Source of the DNA: an uncultured Acidovorax sp. | GTDB lineage: Bacteria; Pseudomonadota; Gammaproteobacteria; Burkholderiales; Burkholderiaceae_C | Length of the DNA: 64,000 bases | Assembly (NCBI GenBank): GCA_913774625.1 | Contig: CAJYHL010000010.1 | Coordinates: 124,001-188,000 of the forward strand | Direction of reading: 5' to 3' | Part shown: positions 41,104 to 53,114 of the stretch, piece by piece | Numbering within the stretch: the stretch's first letter is position 1 | Layout: the number at the start of each line of letters is the position of its first letter | The notes under the pieces: generated by a model | Seen by the model: the letters and a program-made list of their open reading frames with translations, nothing else | Told to the model about the DNA's origin: nothing | Database searches by the model: none | Position numbers and translations under genes: made by a program

Positions 41104-41532
41104 GTGTTTCAAGGGGCGTCATCGCTGAGTCTCGATGCCAAGGGGCGGCTGTCTGTGCCGACCCGGCATCGTGACGTCCTCTCGGCGACGGCTGGCGGCC
41201 AGCTCACCATCACCAAGCACCCGCACGGCTGCCTGATGGTGTTCCCGCGCCCCGAATGGGAAAAATTCCGCGAACGCATCGCCGAGCTGCCCATGTCGGC
41301 CCAGTGGTGGAAGCGCATCTTCCTGGGCAATGCGCAGGACGTCGAAATGGACGGCACGGGCCGCGTGCTGGTGTCGCCCGAGCTGCGCCAGGCTGCCGGC
41401 ATCACGCGCGACACCATGCTGCTGGGCATGGGCAACCACTTCGAGCTCTGGGACAAGGCCACCTACGAGGCCAAGGAAGCCGAAGCCATGCAGGCCGCCA
41501 TGCCCGAAGTCTTCCAGGACTTCTCTTTCTAG
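41104..41532 (+). CDS. mraZ: Division/cell wall cluster transcriptional repressor MraZ (GTG start)
   Basis: [25 protein letters not shown]; first gene of dcw cluster. Confidence 0.96.
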   Translation: MFQGASSLSLDAKGRLSVPTRHRDVLSATAGGQLTITKHPHGCLMVFPRPEWEKFRERIAELPMSAQWWKRIFLGNAQDVEMDGTGRVLVSPELRQAAGITRDTMLLGMGNHFELWDKATYEAKEAEAMQAAMPEVFQDFSF

Positions 41533-41540
41533 GTCCGACG

Positions 41541-42473
41541 GTGCAATCCACCTTGCTGCAACACACCACCGTACTGCTGGACGAAGCGGTCGATGCCCTG
41601 CTGGGCGCGGCCGGCGAGCCGGCGGCCGGCACCTTCATCGACGGGACCTTCGGACGCGGAGGGCATTCGCGCCGCATATTGCTGCGGCTCGGGCCGGGGG
41701 GGCGCCTGCTGGCGTTCGACAAGGACCCCGAAGCCATAGCCGAGGCAGCGCGCATCACCGATGCGCGTTTTTCCATTCGGCACGAGGGTTTTCGCCATCT
41801 CGGCGAACTGCCTCCGGCGAGCGCCGCCGGCGTGCTGCTGGACCTGGGCGTCAGCTCGCCTCAGATCGACAGCCCCGCGCGGGGCTTCAGTTTCCGTTTC
41901 GACGGCCCGCTGGACATGCGCATGGACACCACGCGCGGCCAGAGCGTGGCCGAGTGGCTCGCCGATGCCGAAGTCGGGCAGATTGCGGAGGTGATACGTG
42001 AATACGGCGAAGAGCGGTTTGCTGGCCCCATTGCAAAGGCGATTGTTGCTCGCCGGCAGGAACGCGGCCCCATCGGCAGCACTGCCGAGCTGGCCGAGCT
42101 CGTGGCTGGTGCGGTCCGCACCCGCGAACAAGGCCAGAACCCTGCAACACGCACCTTCCAGGCTCTTCGGATTTTCATCAATGCCGAGCTGGAGGAACTG
42201 CAGCAGGCGCTAGAGGCCAGCCTGCGCGTGCTGGCGCCGGGCGGGCGGCTGGTGGTCATCAGCTTCCATTCGCTCGAAGACCGCATCGTCAAGCAGTTCA
42301 TCGCCCAGCATTCCAAGGAGGTCTATGACCGCCGTGCGCCGTTCGCGGCGCCGCAGCCCATGCGCCTGGCAGCGCTGGACCGCATCAAGCCCGGCGCCGC
42401 CGAGGTGGCCGCCAACCCGCGAGCGCGCAGCGCCGTGATGCGGGTGGCCGAGCGAACGGAAGTCCCGGCATGA
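41541..42473 (+). CDS. rsmH: 16S rRNA (cytosine(1402)-N(4))-methyltransferase (GTG start)
   Basis: [46 protein letters not shown]. Confidence 0.96.
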   Translation: MQSTLLQHTTVLLDEAVDALLGAAGEPAAGTFIDGTFGRGGHSRRILLRLGPGGRLLAFDKDPEAIAEAARITDARFSIRHEGFRHLGELPPASAAGVLLDLGVSSPQIDSPARGFSFRFDGPLDMRMDTTRGQSVAEWLADAEVGQIAEVIREYGEERFAGPIAKAIVARRQERGPIGSTAELAELVAGAVRTREQGQNPATRTFQALRIFINAELEELQQALEASLRVLAPGGRLVVISFHSLEDRIVKQFIAQHSKEVYDRRAPFAAPQPMRLAALDRIKPGAAEVAANPRARSAVMRVAERTEVPA

Positions 42474-42805
42474 CGCGGCTCAACCTGGTGCTGCTGCTGG
42501 CGGTGATGGTCAGCGCGATGTTCGTGGTGCGCACGCAGTACGAGTCGCGCCTGCTGTTCACCGAGCTCGACCGCGCGGTGGCCGAATCGCGCCGGCTGGA
42601 GACCGAGCACCAGCGCCTGCAGGTCGAAAAGCGCGCCCAGGCCACGCCGCTGCGCATCGAGAAGCTCGCGCGCGACCGTCTGCAGATGCGCACGGCCACG
42701 CCCGCGATCACCCAGTACGTGACCGACAGCGGCGCCATCGTGCCGCCTGTGGCTGCGCCCGAGCCGGCAGCCTCCGCGCAGAGCGCGAGCGGGAGGCGTC
42801 CATGA
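42470..42805 (+). CDS. ftsL: Cell division protein FtsL
   Basis: Short bitopic protein between rsmH and ftsI; one TM, coiled coil. Confidence 0.93.
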   Translation: MTRLNLVLLLAVMVSAMFVVRTQYESRLLFTELDRAVAESRRLETEHQRLQVEKRAQATPLRIEKLARDRLQMRTATPAITQYVTDSGAIVPPVAAPEPAASAQSASGRRP

Positions 42806-44553
42806 GGAACAGCCGCAGCGTCAACTACACCTCCAGCCCGCTGCTGGCGTCGCGCACGCCGCTCTGGCGCAGCAAGTTCATCGTCGCCCTGGTGGCCTTG
42901 GGCTTCGTGGGCCTGGCCGCCCGCGCCGCCTACGTGCAGGTGTTCGACAACGCCTTCTTCCAGCGCCAGGGAGAGGTGCGCTTCGCCCGCACGCTGGAAC
43001 TGCCGGCCAACCGGGGCCGCATCCTCGACCGCAACGGCCTGATCCTCGCCTCCAGCGTGCCGGCCGCCAGCATCTGGGCCATTCCCGAAGACGTGGAGCA
43101 GGACGACCCCGAGGTCAAGGCCAAGCTGCGCCAACTGGCCAAGCTGCTGGAGATGCCGCAGTCCGCGCTGCAGGCCAAGCTGGCCGACGAGGACAAGACC
43201 TTCGTCTGGATCAAGCGCCAGCTCGACTGGGAGGTGGGCCAGCAGATCACCGCGCTGAACATCAAGGGCATCTACCTGCGCAAGGAGTACAAGCGCCAGT
43301 ACCCCGAGGGCGAGGCCGCAGCGCACGTCGTGGGCTTCACCAACGTGGAAGACCAGGGCCAGGAAGGCATCGAGCTGGCGTTCAACAAGGAGCTGGGCGG
43401 CAAGGCTGGCTCGCGCCGCGTCATCAAGGACCGCCTGGGCCGCGTGGTCGAAGGGGTCGGCGCCGACGTGCCGCCCGTGGACGGCCAGGACGTGCAGCTG
43501 TCCATCGACAGCAAGGTGCAGTTCTTCGCCTACCAGAAGCTGCGCGACCAGGTGGCGCTGCACAAGGCCAAGGCCGGCAGCGTGGTGGTGATCGACGCGC
43601 ACACGGGCGAATTGCTGGCGCTGGCCAACTACCCCAGCTACGTGCCCGACAAGCGCCAGAACCTCACCGGCGAGCAGCTGCGCAACCGCGCCATCACCGA
43701 CGTGTTCGAGCCCGGCTCGACCATGAAGCCCTTCACCATCGGCCTGGCGCTGGAGACCGGCCGCGTGCGGCCCGACACCATCATCGACACCAACCCCGGC
43801 CGCGTCACCGTCACCGGCTCCACCATCTCCGACACCAGCAACCACGGCGTGCTGACCGTGGAAGGCGTGATCCAGAAGTCCAGCAACGTGGGCACGACCA
43901 AGATCGCGATGACGCTGCCGGCCAAGGAGATGTGGGAAACCTTCAGCGCCGCCGGCTTCGGCCAGAAGCCGCAGATCCACTTCCCCGGCGTGGTGACCGG
44001 GCGCCTGCGCCCCTACAAGACCTGGCGGCCGATCGAGCAGGCCACCATGTCCTACGGCTACGGCCTCTCGGCCAGTCTGCTGCAGATGGCGCGTTCCTAT
44101 ACCGTGTTCGCCAACGACGGCAAGATCATTCCCGCCACCATCCTGAAGAACGACCAGCCCGCCGTCGGCGTGCCGGTCTTCTCCGAGCGCACGGCCGCGC
44201 AGATCCGCAAGATGCTGCAGATGGCCGCCGGTCCGGGCGGCACGGGCCAGCAGGCGCAGACCGTGGGCTACTCGGTGGGCGGCAAGTCCGGCACGGCCCG
44301 CAAGCAGGTGGGCAAGCACTATGCAGCCGGCAAGTACCGCGGCTGGTTCACCGGCCTCGCGCCCATCGACAAGCCCCGCATCATCGTGGCCGTGATGATC
44401 GACGAGCCCAGCGACGGCGTGTTCTACGGCGGCGCCGTGGCCGCGCCCGTGTTCAGCGTGGTGGTGCAGCAGACCCTGCGCATGATGGGTGTGCAGCCCG
44501 ACATGGCGGTCAAGCCCCAGATCGTCGCCGATACCGTGAAGGAGCCGCTATGA
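42802..44553 (+). CDS. ftsI: Penicillin-binding protein 3 / FtsI
   Basis: GRILDRNGLILASS, FEPGSTMKPFTIGLA (SxxK), GGKSGTARK. Confidence 0.97.
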   Translation: MRNSRSVNYTSSPLLASRTPLWRSKFIVALVALGFVGLAARAAYVQVFDNAFFQRQGEVRFARTLELPANRGRILDRNGLILASSVPAASIWAIPEDVEQDDPEVKAKLRQLAKLLEMPQSALQAKLADEDKTFVWIKRQLDWEVGQQITALNIKGIYLRKEYKRQYPEGEAAAHVVGFTNVEDQGQEGIELAFNKELGGKAGSRRVIKDRLGRVVEGVGADVPPVDGQDVQLSIDSKVQFFAYQKLRDQVALHKAKAGSVVVIDAHTGELLALANYPSYVPDKRQNLTGEQLRNRAITDVFEPGSTMKPFTIGLALETGRVRPDTIIDTNPGRVTVTGSTISDTSNHGVLTVEGVIQKSSNVGTTKIAMTLPAKEMWETFSAAGFGQKPQIHFPGVVTGRLRPYKTWRPIEQATMSYGYGLSASLLQMARSYTVFANDGKIIPATILKNDQPAVGVPVFSERTAAQIRKMLQMAAGPGGTGQQAQTVGYSVGGKSGTARKQVGKHYAAGKYRGWFTGLAPIDKPRIIVAVMIDEPSDGVFYGGAVAAPVFSVVVQQTLRMMGVQPDMAVKPQIVADTVKEPL

Positions 44554-46061
44554 CCCAGGCCGCCCTCTCCCTCGCCTCGGTGCAGGACGTGGTGCTCTGG
44601 CTGCGCGACCGCGTCACCGGCACGCTGCAGACCGACAGCCGCCTGGTCATGCCCGGCGACGGTTTCGTCGCCTGGCCCGGCGCCGCCACCGACGGCCGCG
44701 CCCATGTGGGCGAGGCGCTGGCGCGCGGCGCCACGGCCTGCCTGGTGGAGCAGGAGGGCATCGAGCGCTTCGGCTTCGAGGTTCCGCAGGTCGCCGCGCT
44801 GCGCGGCCTGAAGGCGGCGCTGGGCCTGATCGCCACCGAATGGTTCGGCCTGCCCACCCACCGGCTGGACGTGCTGGCCGTGACCGGCACCAACGGCAAG
44901 ACCAGCACCGCCTGGTGGTTGGCCGAGGCGCTCAACGTGCTCGACCGCGAGCGGCTCGGCGTACCCGGCGGCTGCGCGGTGGTGGGCACCCTGGGCGCGG
45001 GCCGGCCGCCCATGCTGGAGACCACGGGCATGACCACGCCCGACCCGGTGCGGCTGCAGCGCGTGTTCCAGCGTTTCGCCGACGCGGGCCATACGGCCTG
45101 CGCCATCGAGGCCTCGTCCATCGGCCTGGCCGAGCACCGGCTGGCCGGCACCCGCGTGCGCGTGGCGCTCTTCACCAACTTCACCCAGGACCATCTGGAC
45201 TACCACTCCACCATGGCCGCCTACTGGCAGGCCAAGGCCATGCTCTTCGACGCGCCCGGCCTGCAGGCCGCGGTGGTCAACATCGACGACCTGCGCGGCG
45301 CCGAACTGCACGCCACGCTGTCCGAGCGTCCGCTGGATCTCTGGAGCATCTCCCTGCGCGGCCCGGCCCGGCTGCAGGCGCGCGACATCGTCCATGGCGA
45401 CGAGGGCCTGGCCTTCACCGTGGCCGAAGGCGCCCATGCCCACGTGCTGCAGACCCGGCTGATCGGGCTCTACAACGTCTCCAACCTGCTGGGCGTGATC
45501 GCGGCGATGCGCGCCATCGGCGTGCCGCTGGAGCATGCGCTCTACGCCTGCGCCCAGCTCACGCCCGTGCCCGGCCGCATGCAGCAGATCAGCCAGCCCG
45601 GCCAGCCGCTGGTGGCCGTGGACTACGCCCACACGCCCGACGCGCTCGACCAGGCGCTGCTGGCCCTGCGGCCCGTGGCCCAGGCGCGCGGCGGGCGCCT
45701 GTGGTGCGTGTTCGGCTGCGGCGGCAACCGCGATGCGGCCAAGCGTCCGCTGATGGGCGCCGCCGCGCAGCAGCGGGCCGACCGCGTGCTGGTCACCAGC
45801 GACAACCCCCGCGGCGAAGATCCGGCCGGGATCATCCACCAGATCCTGCAGGGCTGCGTCGCCGGCCTGACCGTGCAGGCCGAACCCGACCGCGCCGCCG
45901 CCATCGCGCTGGCGCTGCGCGATGCTGCTCCCGAAGACGTGGTGCTGATCGCCGGCAAGGGCCACGAGGACTACCAGGAGACGGCCGGCGAGCGCCGCCC
46001 GTTCTCCGACATGGAACATGCCCGCGCCGCCCTGGCCCGGCGTTCTGGGAGCGCCGCATGA
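44550..46061 (+). CDS. murE: UDP-N-acetylmuramyl-tripeptide synthetase MurE
   Basis: [48 protein letters not shown]. Confidence 0.96.
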   Translation: MTQAALSLASVQDVVLWLRDRVTGTLQTDSRLVMPGDGFVAWPGAATDGRAHVGEALARGATACLVEQEGIERFGFEVPQVAALRGLKAALGLIATEWFGLPTHRLDVLAVTGTNGKTSTAWWLAEALNVLDRERLGVPGGCAVVGTLGAGRPPMLETTGMTTPDPVRLQRVFQRFADAGHTACAIEASSIGLAEHRLAGTRVRVALFTNFTQDHLDYHSTMAAYWQAKAMLFDAPGLQAAVVNIDDLRGAELHATLSERPLDLWSISLRGPARLQARDIVHGDEGLAFTVAEGAHAHVLQTRLIGLYNVSNLLGVIAAMRAIGVPLEHALYACAQLTPVPGRMQQISQPGQPLVAVDYAHTPDALDQALLALRPVAQARGGRLWCVFGCGGNRDAAKRPLMGAAAQQRADRVLVTSDNPRGEDPAGIIHQILQGCVAGLTVQAEPDRAAAIALALRDAAPEDVVLIAGKGHEDYQETAGERRPFSDMEHARAALARRSGSAA

Positions 46062-47506
46062 ACGACCGGCAAGCTCCCATGCTCACCCTGCAGCAGGCCC
46101 ATGCGCTGCTGGCCGGCCGCGTACCCGGCGCGCGCCTGGTCGGCGACGGTGCCACGCCGCTGTCGCGCGTGCATACCGACACGCGCACGCTGGCCGCGGG
46201 CGACCTGTTCGTCGCGCTCAAGGGCGAGCGCTTCGATGCCAACGCCTTCCTGGCCGATGCGCGCGCCGCGGGTGCCGCCGCCGCGCTGGCGCACGGCGGG
46301 CTGGAGGCCGCAGGCCTGGCCGGCATCGAAGTGCCCGACACGCTCAAGGCCCTGGGCGCGCTGGCGGCCGGCTGGCGCGCGCAGTTCGCCCTGCCGCTGA
46401 TCGGCGTGACCGGCAGCAACGGCAAGACCACCGTCACCCAGATGTGCGCCGCCGTGCTGCGCGCCTGGCAGGGGGATGCCGCCTTCGCCACCCAGGGCAA
46501 CTTCAACAACGACATCGGCGTGCCGCTGATGCTGCTGCGCCTCACCGCCGCGCACCGCGCCGCCGTGATCGAGATGGGCATGAACCATCCGGGCGAGATC
46601 GCCTATCTGGCGGACCTGGCCCGACCCACGGTGGCGCTGGTCAACAACGCGCAGCGCGAGCACCTCGAATTCATGCATACGGTGGAAGCCGTGGCACGCG
46701 AGAACGGCTCGGTGCTGTCCGCGCTGCCGCCGGACGGCGTGGCCGTGTTCCCGGCGGGCGATGCCTACACGCCGCTCTGGCGCGGGCTGGCGGCCGGCCG
46801 CCGCTGCATCACCTTCAGCGCTGCGCCCGAAGCGGGCGGCGAGGTGCACTGCATCGCCGCCGACTGGCAGGGCGGGGCCTGGCAGGTCCGCATCGCCACG
46901 CCGGCCGGCAGCTTCGCCGCCACGCTGCACATCGCGGGCCGCCACAACGTGGTCAACGCGCTGGCCGTGACGGCCTGCGCCGTCGCGGCCGGCGTGCCGC
47001 TCGCGGCCATCGCCCAGGGGCTGGCCGCGTTCGAGCCGGTCAAGGGCCGCTCGCGCGCCTTCGCGCTGGCCCAGGGCGCACGCAGCCTGACCGTGGTGGA
47101 CGACACCTACAACGCCAACCCGGACTCCATGCAGGCCGCCATCGACGTGCTGGCCGAGCTGCCCGGCCCGCGCCTGCTGGTGCTGGGCGACATGGGCGAG
47201 GTCGGGAACGAGGGGCCCCGCTTCCATGCGGAGGCGGGGGAGCAGGCGCGCCAGGGCGGCATCGAGCAGCTCTATGCCCTGGGCGCGCAGAGCACGCATG
47301 CCGCGGCGGCCTTCGGCCCGGCGGCGCGGCATTTCGACGACATGGCATCGCTGCAGGCAGCGGTGCGCGAGGCGCTGCCCGCGGTGGGCAGCGTGCTGGT
47401 GAAGGGATCCCGGTTCATGAAGATGGAGCAAGTGGTGCAGGTGCTGGAAGCCGACGCACAGGAACAAGCGGGCCGCGGCCCGGCGCGGGAGGTGTCCGCA
47501 TGCTGA
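46058..47506 (+). CDS. murF: UDP-N-acetylmuramoyl-tripeptide--D-alanyl-D-alanine ligase MurF
   Basis: [40 protein letters not shown]. Confidence 0.96.
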   Translation: MNDRQAPMLTLQQAHALLAGRVPGARLVGDGATPLSRVHTDTRTLAAGDLFVALKGERFDANAFLADARAAGAAAALAHGGLEAAGLAGIEVPDTLKALGALAAGWRAQFALPLIGVTGSNGKTTVTQMCAAVLRAWQGDAAFATQGNFNNDIGVPLMLLRLTAAHRAAVIEMGMNHPGEIAYLADLARPTVALVNNAQREHLEFMHTVEAVARENGSVLSALPPDGVAVFPAGDAYTPLWRGLAAGRRCITFSAAPEAGGEVHCIAADWQGGAWQVRIATPAGSFAATLHIAGRHNVVNALAVTACAVAAGVPLAAIAQGLAAFEPVKGRSRAFALAQGARSLTVVDDTYNANPDSMQAAIDVLAELPGPRLLVLGDMGEVGNEGPRFHAEAGEQARQGGIEQLYALGAQSTHAAAAFGPAARHFDDMASLQAAVREALPAVGSVLVKGSRFMKMEQVVQVLEADAQEQAGRGPAREVSAC

Positions 47507-48681
47507 TACTGCTGGCGCAATGGCTGCACGGGACCGGCAGCCCCGAACTCAGTTCCTTCCGGGTGTTCCAGTACCTCACCTTCCGCGCCGTGATGGCGGC
47601 GGTGACGGCCCTGCTCATCGGCCTGGTCGCGGGCCCCAAGGTGATCCGCATGCTGACGGCGCTGAAGATTGGCCAGCCGATCCGCGGCTACGCCATGCAG
47701 TCGCATCTGGCCAAGAGCGGCACGCCCACCATGGGCGGCGTGCTCATCCTGGGCTCCATCACCCTGTCCACGCTGCTCTGGGCGGACCTGTCCAACCGCT
47801 TCGTCTGGATCGTGCTGGCCGTGATGCTGGGCTTCGGCGCCATCGGCTGGGTGGACGACTGGCGCAAGGTCGTCAACAAGGACCCGGAGGGCATGCGCTC
47901 GCGCGAGAAATACTTCTGGCAGTCCGTCATCGGCCTGGTGGCCGCGCTCTATCTGGTGTTCAGCATCTCGGAGAACTCCAACGCCCGGGTGTTCGAGCTG
48001 TTCCTGGCCTGGGTGCAGTCCGGCTTCTCGCTCAGCCTGCCTCCGAAGGCCGGGCTGCTGGTGCCCTTCTTCAAGGAAGTGACCTATCCGCTCGGCGTGC
48101 TGGGCTTCGTCATCCTGACCTATCTGGTCATCGTCGGCGCGAGCAATGCCGTCAACCTGACCGACGGGCTGGACGGCCTGGCCATCATGCCGGTGGTGCT
48201 GGTGGGCGCCACGCTGGGCCTCTTCGCCTACGTGGCGGGCAACGTGGTGTTCTCCAAATATCTGCTGTTCCCGCACATCGCGGGCGCGGGCGAGCTGCTG
48301 GTGTTCTGCTCGGCCATGGCCGGCGCGGGCCTGGCCTTCCTCTGGTTCAACGCCAATCCGGCGCAGGTCTTCATGGGCGACGTGGGCGCGCTGGCGCTGG
48401 GCGCGGCCCTGGGCACGGTCGCGGTGATCGTGCGCCAGGAGATCGTGCTGGCCGTCATGGGCGGCATCTTCGTGGTCGAGGCCCTGTCGGTGATGCTGCA
48501 GGTGTCCTGGTTCAAGTTCACCAAGCGCCGCTACGGCACCGGCCGCCGGCTGCTCAAGATGGCGCCGCTGCACCACCATTTCGAGAAGAGCGGCTGGACC
48601 GAAACGCAGGTGGTCGTGCGCTTCTGGATCATCACGCTGCTGCTGTGCCTGCTCAGCCTGTCCACGCTGAAACTGCGATGA
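47500..48681 (+). CDS. mraY: Phospho-N-acetylmuramoyl-pentapeptide-transferase MraY
   Basis: [54 protein letters not shown]. Confidence 0.97.
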   Translation: MLILLAQWLHGTGSPELSSFRVFQYLTFRAVMAAVTALLIGLVAGPKVIRMLTALKIGQPIRGYAMQSHLAKSGTPTMGGVLILGSITLSTLLWADLSNRFVWIVLAVMLGFGAIGWVDDWRKVVNKDPEGMRSREKYFWQSVIGLVAALYLVFSISENSNARVFELFLAWVQSGFSLSLPPKAGLLVPFFKEVTYPLGVLGFVILTYLVIVGASNAVNLTDGLDGLAIMPVVLVGATLGLFAYVAGNVVFSKYLLFPHIAGAGELLVFCSAMAGAGLAFLWFNANPAQVFMGDVGALALGAALGTVAVIVRQEIVLAVMGGIFVVEALSVMLQVSWFKFTKRRYGTGRRLLKMAPLHHHFEKSGWTETQVVVRFWIITLLLCLLSLSTLKLR

Positions 48682-50603
48682 ACCCGCACGATCCGCAACC
48701 CCTCCCCGACGACCAGGAGCTGCCTGGAGCAGACGCCGGCCACAGCGCCGGCGCCGCTGCATCCGCATCCGTATCCTCATCCGTGCCTGCGGCCGGGGCC
48801 GAGGCTGCGCCCGCTGCGCCTGTGGGCGAGACCTATACGCCCGGCTCCGCAGCGCAGTCGGCCGCGGAATTCGTCGCCCGCATCTTCGCCGACGTGGCCG
48901 CTCCCGAGGCCGGCGCGCCTGCGGCCGATGTGGCCGCCGCTACTGAAGCCGCACCGTCCGGCGAGGCCGCCGAAGCAGCCGCTGCAGAGCCCCGGGTTCC
49001 CCAGCCCGAAGGCCGCCCCGGCGAGCATCTGGCGGCTCTGCAGGGCCGCCGCGTGCTGATCCTGGGCCTGGGCGCTTCGGGCCTGGCCATGGCCCGCTGG
49101 TGCGTGCGCTGCGGGGCCGAGGTCACCGTGGCCGACACGCGCGAGGCGCCGCCCCAGCGCGCCGTGCTGGAGGCCGAGCTGCCCCAGGTGCGCTTCATCG
49201 CCGGCGCCTTCGACGAGCGGCTGGTGCAGGGCCGGGGCCTGGACGCCATCTACCGTTCGCCGGGCCTGAGCCCCGCCACGCTTGCTCCTGTATTGAGAGC
49301 GGCAGGCGAAGAGGGCGTGCGGGTGACGGGCGAATTGAGCCTGTATGCCCAGGCGCTGGCCGAAATGCGCGCATCGCACGGCTACGCGCCCGCTGTGCTG
49401 GCCGTCACCGGCACCAACGGCAAGACCACGGTCACCTCGCTCACCGGTCTGCTGGTGGACTGCGCGGGCCGCAGCGTGGCCGTGGCGGGCAATATCGGCC
49501 CCACGCTGCTGGACACGCTGGCCGGCCACATCGACGCCGGCACGCTGCCCGAGGTGTGGGCGCTGGAGCTGTCCAGCTTCCAGCTGGACGACGCCATCGG
49601 CTTCGAGCCCACTGCCGCCACCGTGCTCAACATCAGCCAGGACCACCTGGACTGGCACGGCGACCTGTCTTCCTATGCCCGCGCCAAGTCGCGCATCTTC
49701 GGCCAGGGCGGCCTGATGGTGCTCAACCGCGACGACCCCGAGGTGATGGCCATGCTGGCGCCTGCCGCCCCGGTTCTGCCTGCGGCCGACGCGGCGCCCG
49801 CGAAGAAGCCGGCGGCATCGCGCGCCAGGTCGGCCAAGCCCTCCCCGCTGCGCCCCCACGTCACCTTCGGCGGCGACATGCCCCGGCGGCCCGGCGATTT
49901 CGGCATCGAGGTCGTCTCCGGCATGGCCTGGCTGGTGCGCGCGCAGGAGGCCGACGAGACCGCCCGCCGCTCCCGCTCCGCCGCGGCCGAAGACCTGCAC
50001 ATCCAGCGGCTGATGCCTGCCGATGCGCTGCGCATCCGCGGCCGGCACAACGCCGTCAACGCGCTGGCGGCGCTGGCCCTGGCCCATGCGGCCGGCTGCA
50101 CGCTCGCGCCCATGCTCTACGGCCTGCGCGAATACCGCGGCGAGCCGCACCGCGTGGAGCCCATCGGCATGGTGGGCGACATCGAATACTTCGACGACAG
50201 CAAGGGCACCAACGTGGGCGCCACGGTGGCCGCGCTGGCCGGCCTGGGCGCCGACCGGCGGCTGGTCGTCATCTTGGGCGGCGAGGGCAAGGGGCAGGAC
50301 TTCTCCCCGCTGGCCGAACCCGTGGCCCGCCATGCGCGCGCCGTGGTGCTGATCGGCCGCGACGGCCCGCAGATCGGCGCCGCGCTGCGGGGCACGGGCG
50401 TGGCCATGGAGAGCGCCGCCAGCCTGCCCGAAGCCGTGCAGGCCGCCACCCGCCTGGCCCGGCCCGGCGATGCGGTGCTGATGTCGCCGGCCTGCGCCAG
50501 CTTCGACATGTTCAAGGACTACGAGCACCGCGCCCGCGTCTTCTGCGACGCGGTGCGCACGCTGGCGCACGACGCCGGCCAGGAACTGGAGGGCAGCCTG
50601 TGA
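48678..50603 (+). CDS. murD: UDP-N-acetylmuramoylalanine--D-glutamate ligase MurD with long N-terminal extension
   Basis: [50 protein letters not shown]; 641 aa. Confidence 0.95.
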   Translation: MNPHDPQPLPDDQELPGADAGHSAGAAASASVSSSVPAAGAEAAPAAPVGETYTPGSAAQSAAEFVARIFADVAAPEAGAPAADVAAATEAAPSGEAAEAAAAEPRVPQPEGRPGEHLAALQGRRVLILGLGASGLAMARWCVRCGAEVTVADTREAPPQRAVLEAELPQVRFIAGAFDERLVQGRGLDAIYRSPGLSPATLAPVLRAAGEEGVRVTGELSLYAQALAEMRASHGYAPAVLAVTGTNGKTTVTSLTGLLVDCAGRSVAVAGNIGPTLLDTLAGHIDAGTLPEVWALELSSFQLDDAIGFEPTAATVLNISQDHLDWHGDLSSYARAKSRIFGQGGLMVLNRDDPEVMAMLAPAAPVLPAADAAPAKKPAASRARSAKPSPLRPHVTFGGDMPRRPGDFGIEVVSGMAWLVRAQEADETARRSRSAAAEDLHIQRLMPADALRIRGRHNAVNALAALALAHAAGCTLAPMLYGLREYRGEPHRVEPIGMVGDIEYFDDSKGTNVGATVAALAGLGADRRLVVILGGEGKGQDFSPLAEPVARHARAVVLIGRDGPQIGAALRGTGVAMESAASLPEAVQAATRLARPGDAVLMSPACASFDMFKDYEHRARVFCDAVRTLAHDAGQELEGSL

Positions 50604-51886
50604 ACGGCTACGCTGCTTCCGCTTCCCGCCAGCCCGGCCTGCTGCAGCGCCTGCGCGCCTGGGCCGGCGGCCAGCCCCAGGGCGGCGCCGACGTGCTGCC
50701 CGTGCGCGTGGGCGGCACGGAATACCGCCAGACCACCACCACGCCCGCCAGCGTGCTGGGCTTCGACCAGGCGCTGGTCTGGGTCGTCATCGCCCTGCTG
50801 GCCTGGGGCCTGGTGATGGTGTATTCGGCCTCCATCGCCATGCAGGACAACCCGCGCTTCGGCAAGATCGCCGAGGCGCATTTCCTGATCCGCCACACCA
50901 TGGCGCTGGTGATCGGCTTCGTAGCGGCGCTGCTGGCCTTCCAGATTTCCATGGCCACCTGGGAGCGGGTCGCGCCCTGGCTGTTCGTGGGCTCCATCGG
51001 CCTCTTGATCGCGGTGCTCATCCCGCACGTGGGCACGGTGGTCAACGGCGCGCGGCGCTGGCTGTCGCTGGGCATCATGAACTTCCAGCCGTCGGAGCTC
51101 GCCAAGTTCGCGGTGGTCATCTATGCGTCCGACTACATGGTGCGCAAGATGGAGGTGAAGGAACGCTTCTTCCGCGCCGTGCTGCCCATGGGCGTGGCCG
51201 TGGCCCTGGTGGGCGCGCTGCTGCTGGCCGAGCCCGACATGGGCGCCTTCATGGTGATCGCCGTGATCGCCATGGGCATCCTGTTCCTGGGCGGCGTGAA
51301 CGCGCGCATGTTCTTCCTGATCGCCACCGTGCTGGTGGGCGCCTTCGCCGTCATGGTGATGGCCAGCCCCTGGCGGCGCGAGCGCATCTTCGCCTACCTC
51401 GACCCCTTCAGCGGAGAGCATGCGCTGGGCAAGGGCTACCAGCTCTCGCACTCGCTGATCGCCATCGGCCGGGGCGAGATCTTCGGCGTGGGCTTGGGAG
51501 GCAGCGTAGAGAAGCTGCACTGGCTGCCCGAGGCCCACACCGACTTCCTGCTGGCCGTGATCGGCGAGGAATTCGGCCTGGTCGGCGTGATGGTGCTGAT
51601 CGTGCTCTTCCTCTGGCTCACCCGCCGCATCATGCACATCGGCCGCCAGGCCATCGCGCTGGACCGCGTCTTCTCCGGCCTGGTGGCGCAGGGCGTGGCC
51701 ATGTGGATGGGCTTCCAGTCCTTCATCAACATGGGCGTGAACCTGGGCGCGCTGCCCACCAAGGGCCTGACCCTGCCGCTGATGAGCTTCGGCGGCTCGG
51801 CCATCCTGATGAACCTGGTCGCCATCGCGGTGGTACTGCGGGTGGATTACGAAAACAAACTGCTCATGCGCGGAGGCCGCGTATGA
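50600..51886 (+). CDS. ftsW: Lipid II polymerase FtsW (GTG start)
   Basis: Polytopic SEDS protein; [54 protein letters not shown]. Confidence 0.96.
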   Translation: MNGYAASASRQPGLLQRLRAWAGGQPQGGADVLPVRVGGTEYRQTTTTPASVLGFDQALVWVVIALLAWGLVMVYSASIAMQDNPRFGKIAEAHFLIRHTMALVIGFVAALLAFQISMATWERVAPWLFVGSIGLLIAVLIPHVGTVVNGARRWLSLGIMNFQPSELAKFAVVIYASDYMVRKMEVKERFFRAVLPMGVAVALVGALLLAEPDMGAFMVIAVIAMGILFLGGVNARMFFLIATVLVGAFAVMVMASPWRRERIFAYLDPFSGEHALGKGYQLSHSLIAIGRGEIFGVGLGGSVEKLHWLPEAHTDFLLAVIGEEFGLVGVMVLIVLFLWLTRRIMHIGRQAIALDRVFSGLVAQGVAMWMGFQSFINMGVNLGALPTKGLTLPLMSFGGSAILMNLVAIAVVLRVDYENKLLMRGGRV

Positions 51887-51897
51887 GCAGTTTGTTT
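51853..51897. repeat. 45-bp near-perfect palindrome across ftsW stop codon
   Basis: AAACAAACTGCTCAT-G-CGCGG-AGG-CCGCG-T-ATGAGCAGTTTGTTT: 15-bp outer arms, one G/T position, 5-bp inner arms, 3-nt loop. Confidence 0.9.
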
Positions 51898-52056
51898 CGC
51901 CAAAACAATGCTGCGTGCTGCGCGCCAGCGCAGCTGGGCGCGAAGCGCCATGCGCGGAGGCCGCGTATGAGCAGCTTGTTTCACCAGAATAAGTGCTCGC
52001 GGCGCGATAGCGCAGCGGAGCGCGCAGCGCCGATGCGTGGAGGGCGCGTATGAGCG
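51866..52056 (+). repeat. Tandem imperfect repeat, about 84-bp period, at ftsW-murG junction
   Basis: ATGCGYGGAGGSCGCGTATGAGCRG at 51866, 51950 and 52033; first two followed by TTGTTTCRCCARAAYAA. Confidence 0.85.
51883..52053 (+). CDS. Putative 56-codon bridging ORF between ftsW and murG
   Basis: ATG overlaps ftsW TGA (ATGA 51883-51886); its TGA (52051-52053) overlaps murG ATG (52050). [56 protein letters not shown]. Confidence 0.4.
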   Translation: MSSLFRQNNAACCAPAQLGAKRHARRPRMSSLFHQNKCSRRDSAAERAAPMRGGRV

Positions 52057-53114
52057 GAAAGACCGCGCTCGTCATGGCCGGCGGCACCGGCGGCCACATC
52101 TTCCCGGGCCTGGCCGTGGCCGAGGAGCTGCGCGCGCGCGGCTGGGCGGTGCACTGGCTGGGCACGCCCGGCAGCATGGAGTCGCGCCTGGTGCCGCCGC
52201 GCGGCTTCGCCTTCGAAGCCATCGATTTCTCCGGCGTGCGCGGCAAGGGCCTGCTCACGCTGGCCCTGCTGCCGCTGCGGCTGCTGCGCGCCTTCTGGCA
52301 GTCGCTGGCGGTGCTGCGCCGCGTGAAGCCCGATGTGGTCATCGGCCTGGGCGGCTACGTCACCTTCCCGGGCGGGATGATGGCCGTGCTGTGCGGCAAG
52401 CCGCTGGTGCTGCACGAGCAGAACTCCGTCGCCGGCCTGGTCAACAAGCTGCTGGCCGGCGTGGCCGACCGGGTGTTCACTGCCTTCCCCGGTGTGCTGC
52501 GCAAGGGCCGATGGGTGGGCAACCCGCTGCGCGAAGCCTTCCTGCGCCAGGCCGGCCCGGCCGAGCGCTTCGACCAGCGTTCGGGGCCGTTGAACGTGCT
52601 GGTGGTGGGCGGCAGCCTGGGTGCCAAGGCGCTCAACGAGATCGTGCCCCAGGCGGTGGGCCTGATCCCCGTGCAGTTCCGCCCGCAGGTCACGCACCAG
52701 AGCGGCGCCGCGCAGATCGACGCGCTGCGTGCCAACTACGAGGCGGCGGGCGTGCAGGCCGCGCTCACGCCCTTCATCGACGACACGGCCACCGCCTTCG
52801 CCGAAGCCGACCTGGTCATCTGCCGCGCGGGCGCCAGCACGGTCACCGAGATCGCCGCCGTGGGCGCCGCCGCGCTGTTCGTGCCCTTCCCCCACGCGGT
52901 GGACGACCACCAGACGGCAAATGCCCGCTTCCTCGTGGACGCCGGCGGCGGCTGGCTGGTGCAGCAGAGCGAGCTGACGCCAGGGTGGCTGGCCGGTATG
53001 CTACAAAATACAGAGCGCACGACCTTGATGAAACGTGCGCTGGAAGCCAAGAAGATGCAAAAGACAGAAGCCACCCAAGCCGTGGTGCAAGCGTGCGAGG
53101 AGCTGACCGCATGA
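52050..53114 (+). CDS. murG: MurG glycosyltransferase
   Basis: [50 protein letters not shown]. Confidence 0.97.
   Translation: MSGKTALVMAGGTGGHIFPGLAVAEELRARGWAVHWLGTPGSMESRLVPPRGFAFEAIDFSGVRGKGLLTLALLPLRLLRAFWQSLAVLRRVKPDVVIGLGGYVTFPGGMMAVLCGKPLVLHEQNSVAGLVNKLLAGVADRVFTAFPGVLRKGRWVGNPLREAFLRQAGPAERFDQRSGPLNVLVVGGSLGAKALNEIVPQAVGLIPVQFRPQVTHQSGAAQIDALRANYEAAGVQAALTPFIDDTATAFAEADLVICRAGASTVTEIAAVGAAALFVPFPHAVDDHQTANARFLVDAGGGWLVQQSELTPGWLAGMLQNTERTTLMKRALEAKKMQKTEATQAVVQACEELTA

Noticed and set aside
47520-50603. 1027-aa ORF containing MurD
   Set aside because: Upstream half is out-of-frame mraY; the ATG at 48678 overlapping the mraY stop is the better start.
49100-51886. 928-aa ORF containing FtsW
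   Set aside because: Upstream part is out-of-frame murD; GTG 50600 overlapping the murD stop is the plausible start.
52985-53095. AT-richer segment near the murG 3' end as possible inserted repeat
   Set aside because: Reads as a continuous MurG C-terminus ([30 protein letters not shown]); no inverted-repeat ends found.
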